Origin: UBA4064 sp050179135 | Lineage (GTDB): Bacteria; Desulfobacterota; Desulfobacteria; Desulfobacterales; Desulfatirhabdiaceae | NCBI GenBank assembly: GCA_050179135.1 | Contig: JBFXFK010000258.1 | Coordinates: 1 to 5,757 of the forward strand | Length of the DNA: 5,757 nucleotides | Direction: 5' to 3' | Part shown: piece after piece, positions 1 through 5,566 of the stretch | How the letters are laid out: every line of letters begins with the position of its first letter | How positions within the stretch are numbered: position 1 is the first letter of the stretch | Translations under genes and position numbers: made by a program | Notes under the pieces: generated by a model | The model's database searches: none | Seen by the model: the letters and a program-made list of their open reading frames with translations, nothing else | What the model was told of the DNA's origin: nothing

Positions 1-546
1 GAATTAAAAGAGGCGCAGAAAAAAACGGACGAGCAACTCAATCGAACGGACGAGCAACTCAATCGAACGGATGCCCAACTGAGAAAGACCATCGAAAAGC
101 TGGAAAAAATAGGAGACAATCTGGGCGATTTGGGTATCGTACAGGGTGAAATAGCGGAGGAATTGTTTTATAGAAACGTGAAATATTTGTTCAAGCCGCT
201 GGATCTGCGATTTGATCGAATACGCCGGAATGTGAAGATAAAAGGCGCCAAAGGGGAATATGACATCGTTGCGGATGACACAGGGCTGGTGCTGGTGATC
301 GAGGTAAAGAACAAGCTGAGCAAACGGCTGGTTGACAAATTCAAGGATGAAAAACTGCCCCGCTTCAAGACGCTTTTGCCGGAGTACCGAGACAGCAAGG
401 TGCTGGCGGGCATCGGTGCGCTGGTTGTGAAAGACGATGTTGGCCGATATGCAGAAAAGGCGGGGTTGTTTGTTTTGACGCAGACCAGTGATGGTGGCGC
501 GGCATTGTTGAACCGGAAGGGATTCAGACCGAAAGAGTTTTCATGA
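1..546 (+). CDS. Coiled-coil protein with C-terminal PD-(D/E)XK nuclease-like domain (5' end outside window)
   Basis: The frame is open from the first base to TGA at 544-546, giving 181 visible codons. The true start lies upstream; a TTG at 130 is an internal Leu. Codons 1-40 are charged and heptad-like, with the unit T-D-E-Q-L-N-R twice and a diverged third copy (T-D-A-Q-L-R-K), so they should form a coiled coil. After it comes a compact alpha/beta domain with G-E-Y-D-I-V (Asp at codon 88), then V-I-E-V-K (Glu 101, Lys 103). This is the D-x(n)-E-x-K signature of the PD-(D/E)XK fold, and E in G-E-I-A-E-E may be the helix-1 acidic residue. The layout resembles the DUF3782-type coiled-coil proteins with restriction-like domains, a family recognised from memory, whose function I do not know. 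It overlaps the Fic-like gene by ATGA, so the two are probably translationally coupled. DNA cleavage is an inference from the motif only. Confidence 0.85.
   Translation, partial: ELKEAQKKTDEQLNRTDEQLNRTDAQLRKTIEKLEKIGDNLGDLGIVQGEIAEELFYRNVKYLFKPLDLRFDRIRRNVKIKGAKGEYDIVADDTGLVLVIEVKNKLSKRLVDKFKDEKLPRFKTLLPEYRDSKVLAGIGALVVKDDVGRYAEKAGLFVLTQTSDGGAALLNRKGFRPKEFS
25..87 (+). repeat. Three in-frame 21-bp tandem repeats encoding coiled-coil heptads
   Basis: Units at 25-45 and 46-66 are identical over 21 bases (acggacgagcaactcaatcg plus a). The unit at 67-87 is diverged. Each encodes one seven-residue heptad, so copy-number change would lengthen or shorten the coiled coil by one heptad without breaking the frame. 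More units may lie upstream of the window. Confidence 0.9.
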
Positions 547-1189
547 AAGATTATCAATGGGACATGAAGCCCAATAAACCCAAAGCAATGATGCTTGCAA
601 AGCGTCAATTGTCCGAGTTGGTCCATGATGCGGTAGCCCTGGAGGGTATCAATTTCACATTACCGGAAATCCAGACGCTGTTGGACGGGATTACAGTTGG
701 CGGGCACAGGCTGGCTGATCTGCAAATCGCGCTGAATCAGGCCAATGCCTGGCGGACATTGTTTCACTGGATAGAAACGGATCGATTTGAAATCACCATT
801 GAAACAGTCTGCAATCTTCATGCGGTAGCGGCCCGGGAAGAATCCCTGGAATGGGGAAAGTTCCGTTCCGGCGGGGGGACAATTGCCGGAACCGACTACA
901 TGCCGCCAGACGCGGATGCTTTGCCGGAATTATTTGATAAAATGATGAAAAATGCCCTGGAAATGCCGGACATATACGATCAGGCCATCCACCTGTTTCT
1001 GACAATGGCCAGAATGCAGTTTTTTTATGATGTCAACAAACGCATGGGGCGTTTTATCATGAATGGGCTATTGTTGAACAACGGATACCCCGCAATCAAT
1101 CTTCCGGCAAAGCGGCAGTTGGAATTCAATCAATTGATGCTTGATTTTTACCAAACTGACGATCAAAAGCCGATGAATGCCTTTATGCG
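543..1189 (+). CDS. Fic-fold protein with Gln in place of the catalytic His (3' end lost in assembly gap)
   Basis: ATG at 543 overlaps the preceding stop as ATGA. 215 complete residues are visible before the Ns; codon 216 (CGN) is also Arg. The family is recognised from an N-terminal helix with A-L-E-G (residues 32-35), where Glu-Gly matches the inhibitory (S/T)xxxE(G/N) motif of Fic proteins but its Ser/Thr position is Ala31. It is followed by W-G-K-F-R (104-108), G-T-D-Y-M-P-P (116-122) and the core loop Q-F-F-Y-D-V-N-K-R-M-G-R at 159-170. The canonical loop is HxFx(D/E)GN(K/G)RxxR. Here His is Gln159 and Gly is Val164, while Asp163, Asn165, Arg167 and Arg170 remain. Canonical Fic enzymes transfer AMP or related groups from nucleotides using that His, so classical AMPylation is doubtful. 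I recall other Fic proteins carrying Q-F-F-Y-D-G-N-K-R, so the Gln may be a subfamily trait and Val164 the more unusual change. The C-terminus and stop are not available. Confidence 0.85.
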
Positions 1190-1289
1190 NNNNNNNNNNN
1201 NNNNNNNNNNNNNNNNNNNNNNNNNNNNNNNNNNNNNNNNNNNNNNNNNNNNNNNNNNNNNNNNNNNNNNNNNNNNNNNNNNNNNNNNN
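1190..1289. other. Assembly gap, exactly 100 Ns
   Basis: There is an unbroken run of 100 N bases. A round 100 is the usual placeholder for a scaffold gap of unknown length. It removes the end of the Fic-like gene and the left edge of the first visible repeat copy. Any reading frame carried through it is an artefact. Confidence 0.97.
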
Positions 1290-1295
1290 AACCAT

Positions 1296-1315
1296 GTGGG
1301 TATTGATATACCCAC
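1296..1315. promoter_or_regulatory. Palindromic operator-like site, copy A
   Basis: Perfect inverted repeat GTGGGTAT-TGAT-ATACCCAC, with 8-bp arms and a 4-base spacer. Its centre is about 68 bases upstream of the start site implied by the TATATT hexamer, a spacing compatible with an activator site. The protein that binds it is unknown. Confidence 0.55.
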
Positions 1316-1336
1316 CGGAAGTTTTAAAAAATCCCC

Positions 1337-1366
1337 CTTACATTTTCCCAACGACTTGCCTATATT
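1337..1366 (+). promoter_or_regulatory. Candidate sigma70-type promoter in repeat copy A
   Basis: CTTACA (1337-1342) or the overlapping TTACAT (1338-1343) as -35, and TATATT (1361-1366) as -10, with a spacer of 17-18. The -10 matches TATAAT at 5 of 6 positions; the -35 is weak. The support is conservation between repeat copies rather than motif strength. Confidence 0.4.
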
Positions 1367-1394
1367 AAAAACCAACAAAAGATGTAATCAATCG

Positions 1395-1424
1395 GAACCA
1401 TTTGGAAACTTATGGTTCTTTTTT
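1395..1424 (+). terminator. Candidate intrinsic terminator in repeat copy A
   Basis: GAACCAT (1395-1401) pairs with ATGGTTC (1412-1418) around a 10-base loop and is followed by six Ts (1419-1424). The stem is only 7 bp with three G-C pairs, so it is modest. It is not conserved in copy B. It would end a transcript from the copy A promoter after about 50 bases, or serve a gene ending in the gap. Confidence 0.45.
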
Positions 1425-1538
1425 AAAAAAACCGCCATATCCCTTTTTTTTCCATCCGGCTGACAATGTCAATCAATGGCGGCAGCCTGCCCAAATTGAC
1501 TTGAATAAGCGGTTTTTTTATGTTCTGGGAATCACCAA

Positions 1539-1558
1539 GTGGGTATTGATATACCCAC
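1539..1558. promoter_or_regulatory. Palindromic operator-like site, copy B
   Basis: Identical to the copy A palindrome over all 20 bases, at the same place relative to the conserved TTACAT block. Confidence 0.55.
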
Positions 1559-1580
1559 CGAAAGTTTTAAAAAATCCCCC

Positions 1581-1610
1581 TTACATTTTCCTGCGACTTG
1601 TTCATATTAT
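1581..1610 (+). promoter_or_regulatory. Candidate sigma70-type promoter in repeat copy B
   Basis: TTACAT at 1581-1586 and either CATATT (1603-1608, spacer 16) or TATTAT (1605-1610, spacer 18). It corresponds to the copy A candidate with a small length change in the spacer. Confidence 0.35.
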
Positions 1611-1781
1611 AAGTCAACGACAAGATGTAACCGATCGGGACAATTTACAGACATATGGTTGCATTTTCGGACATTCTCCATTTGACCTCTTTTTTTCCTG
1701 TCCGGCTGACAATGACAGCCAATGGCGGCAGCCTGCCCGCTAAAAACGAATAATCCGGACATTGCTTTCTGGAAATCATCT

Positions 1782-1803
1782 AATGGGTATTGAAGTACCC
1801 ATT
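1782..1803. promoter_or_regulatory. Palindromic operator-like site, copy C, with compensated outer pair
   Basis: Inverted repeat AATGGGTA-TTGAAG-TACCCATT. Relative to copies A and B, the outer G-C pair has become A-T on both arms, and one further A-T pair is added outside. The inner T/A pair of A and B is lost (T/G here). The core GGGTA...TACCC is common to all three. This site is the one nearest the pilin genes. Confidence 0.6.
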
Positions 1804-1823
1804 GGAATTCTTAAAAAATACCC

Positions 1824-1854
1824 CTTACATTTTCCCCGCGACTTGTTTATGTTG
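1824..1854 (+). promoter_or_regulatory. Candidate promoter for the pilin genes (repeat copy C)
   Basis: CTTACA or TTACAT (1824-1830) and TATGTT (1849-1854), spacer 18-19. Both hexamers are weak, which would fit a promoter needing an activator at the palindrome just upstream. It would give a leader of about 150 bases before the first pilin ATG. I looked for a -24/-12 (sigma54) pattern upstream of the pilin and saw none. Confidence 0.4.
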
Positions 1855-1939
1855 TGTGCCAACAAATAAAATGTGACTTATCCGGATTATCCTGAATCAC
1901 ATCATTATAAACCACTCATGGCATATTCGAATCATGTTG

Positions 1940-1959
1940 GATACACCAACTGATGTATC
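1940..1959 (+). other. Hairpin in the pilin leader, with overlapping alternative
   Basis: GATACA (1940-1945) pairs with TGTATC (1954-1959) over an 8-base loop. An alternative stem, GTTGG (1936-1940) with CCAAC (1946-1950), uses the same bases, so the two cannot form together. Both stems are short; a regulatory role is speculation. Confidence 0.3.
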
Positions 1960-2009
1960 AATAAACGGCAGTAACAACCAAACACCAAAAAAAGGAAAGG
2001 AGTAGCACA

Positions 2010-2177
2010 ATGAAAAGACTGATCAATTTTTTCAAGGATGAAGAAGGCGCAACGGCAGTTGAGTATGGTCTTATGGTGGCAGCAATTGCAGCAGTAATTG
2101 TTGGAACTGTGGTAATTCTTGGTGGTCAAATTAACACTGCATTCAATGACGTAGTCACTGCACTTAGCGCATTATAA
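2010..2177 (+). CDS. flp: Flp-type pilin 1, probable major Tad pilus subunit (55 aa)
   Basis: ATG at 2010 is preceded by AAGGAG (1997-2002) with 7-base spacing, a strong ribosome binding site. The protein begins M-K-R-L-I-N-F-F-K-D-E-E-G, then A-T-A-V-E-Y-G-L-M, then a hydrophobic stretch to about residue 38 and a short polar tail ending A-L-S-A-L. This is the classic Flp (PF04964) layout: a 13-residue basic leader, cleavage after Gly13 by the prepilin peptidase, and Glu at mature position 5 followed by Tyr. It is secreted and polymerised into the Tad pilus fibre. At 55 residues it is a normal Flp length but is easily missed by gene callers. It is the first gene of the locus, directly downstream of the repeat region, with two stops in a row (TAA TAA). 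The strong ribosome site and first position suggest it is the major subunit (inference). Confidence 0.95.
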   Translation: MKRLINFFKDEEGATAVEYGLMVAAIAAVIVGTVVILGGQINTAFNDVVTALSAL

Positions 2178-2243
2178 TAAACTTGAATGAGCTCCCAACT
2201 ATATCACCTAAATCCGATGAATCCAACAAAATCAGGCAAAATA

Positions 2244-2414
2244 ATGAACCGTTTATCTCATCAAATTTATTGTTTTTTATCCAGTGAGGATGGTGCATCA
2301 GCAGCCGAATATGCGATTTTGGCTTCTCTGATTGCGGCCGTTATCGCCTTGACGGTAGATATCCTTGGGAAGCAGGTTTCTGAGTTTTTCGTCAAGGTTA
2401 ATTGGTGGAACTAA
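2244..2414 (+). CDS. Flp-type pilin 2, second Tad pilin (56 aa)
   Basis: The protein has a 17-residue leader ending E-D-G, then A-S-A-A-E-Y-A-I-L and a hydrophobic segment. Glu at mature position 5 and the Glu-Tyr pair match Flp processing. I chose ATG 2244 because it gives a normal leader length. In-frame ATGs at 2187 and 2217 would add a non-basic extension and also lack ribosome sites. Even 2244 has only a weak AGG about 7 bases upstream, against the strong site of pilin 1. The leader contains a Cys (residue 10), and the mature end is aromatic (N-W-W-N), unlike pilin 1. It lies 66 bases after pilin 1 with no terminator seen between, and 2 bases before the prepilin peptidase gene. It may be a minor or alternative pilin; a second major pilin is possible. 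Confidence 0.9.
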   Translation: MNRLSHQIYCFLSSEDGASAAEYAILASLIAAVIALTVDILGKQVSEFFVKVNWWN

Positions 2415-2416
2415 CG

Positions 2417-2980
2417 ATGCATTCGTTTGTTACTAATCAGACGATTGCTTTTCTTTGCATCGCCCTGATTGTTGCCGCCATTTATGACCTCGGGTTCTAT
2501 AAAATACCCAACATGCTCAATTTTACGCTAATTGCTTTTTCTGTTTCATATTACGGCTGGACCCATGGGCTGGATGGCCTGCTCTTCAGTATCAGTGGAA
2601 TGTTTTTGGGAGTCGCTCTTCTGATCGGCCCCTATCTGCTGGGCGGTATGGGCGCAGGAGATGCCAAGCTCATGGGCGCAGTCGGTGCAGTTCTGGGACC
2701 CAAAGGGGTCTTTATCTCCTTCTTATATACCGCCATTGTTGGCGGCATATATGCCGGCATCATGCTGATGATGTATCGTTCGCACGCCAAAAATATTTCG
2801 GGTACCATAATTACCGGAATCAAATCGTTCCTCCTTACCCGTCAGTGGGTAACCGATTCATCTGAAAATTATGAAAAAAGCCCCAAGCTCTGCTATGGAC
2901 TGGCTATTGCGCTGGGAACCATTTCATATCTTGCTCTGGAATGGATGGGATACAATTTTTTTTCGGAATTCAGATGGTAA
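2417..2980 (+). CDS. cpaA: TadV/CpaA-type A24 prepilin peptidase
   Basis: The protein has 187 residues from ATG 2417, with GGTGG about 8 bases upstream. A TTG at 2402 in the same frame would overlap pilin 2 and is less likely. It is a polytopic membrane protein. The two aspartates typical of the A24 aspartic peptidase family are visible: Asp24 in Y-D-L-G-F-Y-K-I-P-N and Asp82 in G-M-G-A-G-D-A-K-L-M-G, the GxGD motif. The domain for N-methylation found in PilD is absent, as in Tad peptidases. It should cut the leaders of both pilins after Gly at the inner membrane. It starts 2 bases after the pilin 2 stop, so the two are surely co-transcribed. The tail after residue 135 adds a further hydrophobic segment and ends F-S-E-F-R-W. 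Confidence 0.93.
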   Translation: MHSFVTNQTIAFLCIALIVAAIYDLGFYKIPNMLNFTLIAFSVSYYGWTHGLDGLLFSISGMFLGVALLIGPYLLGGMGAGDAKLMGAVGAVLGPKGVFISFLYTAIVGGIYAGIMLMMYRSHAKNISGTIITGIKSFLLTRQWVTDSSENYEKSPKLCYGLAIALGTISYLALEWMGYNFFSEFRW

Positions 2981-3204
2981 TAAACGTTTTGATACACACA
3001 TATTCGAAAACAACTCAATTACCCCTGATAAAACACATCAACCCGATTCCACACGCTTAATTCAAAAACTCCGGTATGATTATCCATACTGTTCTATAGC
3101 TTTTAAGATATTTTTTCGCGTAATTCTCGTTTTTTGTGCTTAAAACGGTTTTTTGTCGAAAACGTCATCCTTTTCTTATCCTCTTCACAGCATAGGAGTC
3201 GTAT
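2981..3204. other. AT-rich intergenic gap within the Tad locus
   Basis: 224 bases without a credible gene separate cpaA from cpaB. The gap is AT-rich, with T-runs between 3109 and 3157. A small inverted repeat, GTATG (3074-3078) with CATAC (3085-3089), is visible. I see no GC-rich terminator and no convincing promoter, although a gap this long in an otherwise tight cluster leaves room for one. The ribosome site of cpaB ends it. Confidence 0.6.
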
Positions 3205-4092
3205 ATGGGCAGATGGAAAGCACTGGGTCCCATTTTTCTGGCAATGGTAATTGCAGCAGTGGGCAGCTACTTCATTTATACCTGGATGCAGCAGCACACC
3301 AAATCGCCCAGGATGAGTGAAGCAGTGGCTTCGAGCAAATCCGAATTGATTCCCGTTGCGGTTGCCGCTGTAGATTTGATTCCGGGGACCAAACTGACAT
3401 CGGAATTGATCAAAACAACGGAATTTTTGAAAAATTCCCTGCCGCCGGGTCACTTTACCGATCCCGCCGCCCTGGTTGGCCGGGTAGCCATTGTACCATT
3501 AAAGGCCAATGAACCAATTATTGAACACCGTCTGGCATCCGTCGATATCAAAACCGGTGGGGTATCTGCTTTGGTGCAGGAAGGCAAACGGGCGGTAGCC
3601 GTTGGTGGAGACAAGGTAATCGGATTGTCCGGATTTATCTATCCCGGCAACCGGGTGGATGTGATGGTCACCTGGGAAGATCCGAAAACCGAAAGCGAAA
3701 TCACCAAGGTCGTTCTGGAAAACATGCTGGTTATGGCCAGCGGCACCATGATGCAGAAAAATGACAAAGGGGATGCGGCGCCAGTTGACGTATACACCCT
3801 GGAGATGACGCCGGAAGAAGCCGAAATCATCAGTCTGGTCAGAAATCAGGGTAAAATACAGTTTGCGCTGCGCAATCCCATGGATTCCGGATCGATAATG
3901 ACCAAGGGCGCCACCTATGATTCGGCCATGACCCATTTGCTGGCCAAATCCGGCTTTCAAAAACCGATAATGCCGGTCGAATTATTGGAAAAACCCAAAC
4001 CGCCTGTCCGGTACAATCGCCCTGTTCCGGTAAAACCCAAAATCACTGTGGAAGTCATCAGCGAAGGCCAACTCACCCAAAAACAATTCTAA
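3205..4092 (+). CDS. cpaB: Flp pilus assembly protein CpaB/RcpC
   Basis: The protein has 295 residues from ATG 3205, with TAGGAG at 3193-3198 and 6-base spacing. An N-terminal membrane anchor (about residues 8-27) follows a short basic start. Next comes a SAF-type domain (about 48-113) with V-A-V-A-A-V-D-L-I-P-G-T-K-L and P-L-K-A-N-E-P-I. The RcpC/CpaB domain (about 120-226) includes G-F-I-Y-P-G-N-R-V-D-V-M-V-T-W and the M-T-P-E-E-A-E motif, followed by L-R-N-P. The end is Pro- and Lys-rich (about 262-280). CpaB is a periplasmic Tad component tied to the inner membrane, thought to work with the secretin CpaC and perhaps bind cell wall through SAF. Length is typical. It lies 9 bases before cpaC, so the two are co-transcribed. 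Confidence 0.93.
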   Translation: MGRWKALGPIFLAMVIAAVGSYFIYTWMQQHTKSPRMSEAVASSKSELIPVAVAAVDLIPGTKLTSELIKTTEFLKNSLPPGHFTDPAALVGRVAIVPLKANEPIIEHRLASVDIKTGGVSALVQEGKRAVAVGGDKVIGLSGFIYPGNRVDVMVTWEDPKTESEITKVVLENMLVMASGTMMQKNDKGDAAPVDVYTLEMTPEEAEIISLVRNQGKIQFALRNPMDSGSIMTKGATYDSAMTHLLAKSGFQKPIMPVELLEKPKPPVRYNRPVPVKPKITVEVISEGQLTQKQF

Positions 4093-4101
4093 CGGAGAAA
4101 A

Positions 4102-5517
4102 ATGGACATGTTGCATTCATCCGGAACTGTAAAAATCTTGACAGTGGGATGGTTGCTTTTACTGGTTTTTGTCGTCTCAGCCAGCAGATCCTTTGGAGCA
4201 GGAATCGGGGTTATTGCCCTTTCCCCCGGGATCGAAAGAAGTGACCCCCAAAAACTCTCCCTCACCGCCGGGAAAGCCATTCTCCTCACCAGTACTTCCC
4301 CAGTATCCCGAATATCAGAGCCAAATCCCGATATTGCCAAAGTCCTTCTCCTGTCGCCCAAAGAAATTTATATTACACCAACCAATGTCGGATTGACCAA
4401 CCTGTTGATCTGGCACAATAGCCAGGTGTCTGTTTACGATCTGGAGGTGGGATTTGACATCTCCCGGTTCAAACAACGCCTGAATGAGGTGCTGCCTGAT
4501 GAAAGGGATCTCCGAATTATTTCTACCCATGACAGCATCACACTGTCCGGACGGATTTCCAGCAGCAATAGTCTGGATCAGGCCCTGGCTGTCGCCCAGT
4601 CATTTGCACCGGAAGGCAAAGTCCGCAACATGGTGGAGGTGGCGGGTGTCCATCAGGTGATGCTGGAGGTCCGGGTCGCGGAAGTATCCAAAAGTGACAT
4701 GAAGCGGCTTGGGTTCAATTTTCAGTTTATCAATGGCACAGAGTTTGTGGTCAGCATGCTGGGTGGGTTAACCACTCTGGATGCTGAAGGAAAAACATTT
4801 TTGAGCAGCAATGTGAATTCCATGTTTCGATTTGGAGACAATGATTCCTCCTGGACCGGATTTATCGATGCACTCAAGGAAGACGGCGTGATCAAGGTGT
4901 TGGCAGAGCCGACCCTGATCACCATGAGTGGTCAGAATGCCAGTTTTCTGGCTGGTGGGGAATTCCCTGTTCCTGTGCCGGATGATGACGGTATTGCCAT
5001 TGAATACAAGTCATATGGCGTGGGTCTGAATTTCATGCCAACCGTATTGAGTCCGGATCGGATCAATCTCCGGGTGACACCAGAAGTTTCGGAACTGGAC
5101 TGGAGCAATGCACTGACATACCAGGGTTTTGTTGTGCCCGGTCTGGCCGTGCGCCGGGCCACCACCAGCGTGGAACTGGGAGACGGCAAGAGTTTTGCCA
5201 TTGCCGGTCTGCTGAAATCAAATTCCGCCGAAAATGTTTCCAAATTTCCCATCCTGGGGGACTTGCCCATACTGGGTATGCTATTCCGCAGTTCTGCTTA
5301 TCAGAACAAAGAGACCGAACTGGTCATTGTGGTTACACCCAGACTGGTAAAACCCAGCCATGTCAGCAAACAGCCGCTGCCCACGGATAATTATATTGAT
5401 CCCGGCTTTACAGATCTGGCGTTTCCGGAGTTGAATTACACATCCAAAAAAGAAGGCGTTGTCTCCACCCGGGGGAGCCTGGATGGTGACTTTGGGCCTG
5501 CAGCACCCCGGCCTTAA
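4102..5517 (+). CDS. cpaC: Flp pilus outer-membrane secretin CpaC/RcpA
   Basis: The protein has 471 residues from ATG 4102, with GGAGA at 4094-4098 as ribosome site. A signal peptide covers about residues 1-33 (hydrophobic core L-T-V-G-W-L-L-L-L-V-F-V-V). An N-terminal pilus-type domain follows (about 50-118, K-L-S-L-T-A-G-K-A, then I-S-E-P-N-P-D-I-A), then a BON-like segment (about 120-180, with I-T-L-S-G). The secretin domain runs from about 183 to 417 and contains V-L-A-E-P-T-L-I-T-M-S-G, F-L-A-G-G-E-F-P-V-P-V, V-G-L-N-F-M-P and P-I-L-G-D-L-P-I-L-G-M-L-F-R, ending in V-T-P-R-L-V-K-P. It oligomerises into the outer-membrane channel for the Tad pilus. Length and order are normal for the family; the tail after residue 420 is low in recognisable motifs. 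Confidence 0.95.
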   Translation: MDMLHSSGTVKILTVGWLLLLVFVVSASRSFGAGIGVIALSPGIERSDPQKLSLTAGKAILLTSTSPVSRISEPNPDIAKVLLLSPKEIYITPTNVGLTNLLIWHNSQVSVYDLEVGFDISRFKQRLNEVLPDERDLRIISTHDSITLSGRISSSNSLDQALAVAQSFAPEGKVRNMVEVAGVHQVMLEVRVAEVSKSDMKRLGFNFQFINGTEFVVSMLGGLTTLDAEGKTFLSSNVNSMFRFGDNDSSWTGFIDALKEDGVIKVLAEPTLITMSGQNASFLAGGEFPVPVPDDDGIAIEYKSYGVGLNFMPTVLSPDRINLRVTPEVSELDWSNALTYQGFVVPGLAVRRATTSVELGDGKSFAIAGLLKSNSAENVSKFPILGDLPILGMLFRSSAYQNKETELVIVVTPRLVKPSHVSKQPLPTDNYIDPGFTDLAFPELNYTSKKEGVVSTRGSLDGDFGPAAPRP

Positions 5518-5566
5518 CCCATGGGAAGAGCCTGTTTCTTATGCTTATTTCCTCACCAGGCGGGAA

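Larger units (their letters stand above)
1290..1532 (+). repeat. 243-bp direct repeat, copy A (left edge in gap)
   Basis: This copy starts at the gap with a palindrome (1296-1315), then an A-tract, a C5-TTACAT block and TATATT at 1361-1366. Bases 1296-1348 differ from copy B at one of 53 positions by eye. The middle is more diverged from copy B. A second conserved module (1456-1492) begins CCGGCTGACAATG and ends GGCAGCCTGCCC; it matches copy B at 34 of 37 positions. The palindrome-to-palindrome distance to copy B is 243 bases. No convincing gene is inside. Confidence 0.85.
1533..1776 (+). repeat. 243-bp direct repeat, copy B (complete)
   Basis: This is the complete unit: palindrome 1539-1558, nearly invariant block to 1591, promoter-like hexamers, then a pyrimidine tract. 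The second conserved module is at 1702-1738. The distance to the palindrome of copy C is 244 bases. The sequences CGGACA (1668-1673) and TGTCCG (1699-1704) could pair across a long loop, but copy A does not keep this pairing. Confidence 0.85.
1777..1886 (+). repeat. Direct repeat, copy C (5' half only), feeding the pilin leader
   Basis: Bases 1783-1835 match copy A at 45 of 53 positions by eye. Similarity continues through CGACTTGTTTATG and fades near 1886. The 3' module of copies A and B is absent; unrelated leader sequence leads to the first pilin gene. This is the copy positioned to drive the pilin genes, so A and B look like extra upstream copies of a pilin control region. Confidence 0.75.

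Noticed and set aside
1190..1463. Continuation of the Fic-like protein through the Ns to a stop at 1463
   Set aside because: The reading passes through 100 unknown bases, and the right part is repeat sequence shared with copies B and C, with no Fic-like character.
1402..1743. 113-codon open frame across repeat copies A and B
   Set aside because: It has no ribosome site and a composition typical of chance translation of AT-rich repeat DNA. Internal peptide repetition follows from the 243-base period being a multiple of three.
1290..1886. CRISPR array
   Set aside because: The period of 243 bases is far too long, the copies are not short repeats with unique spacers, and no cas genes are present.
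1290..2009. Insertion sequence or transposon remnant
   Set aside because: There is no transposase frame, no terminal inverted repeats bounding the region, and the repeats are direct and in tandem.
2871..3143. 90-codon open frame overlapping the end of cpaA
   Set aside because: It mostly overlaps cpaA in another frame and runs into AT-rich intergenic DNA. It has no ribosome site or recognisable domain.
3153..3181. Possible promoter TTGTCG / TTATCC before cpaB
   Set aside because: The spacing is 17, but the -10 matches at only about half the positions and T-rich sequence makes such hits common.
3499..3960. 153-codon minus-strand frame inside cpaB, and similar minus-strand frames inside cpaC
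   Set aside because: They are antisense shadows of well-recognised genes with no independent motifs.
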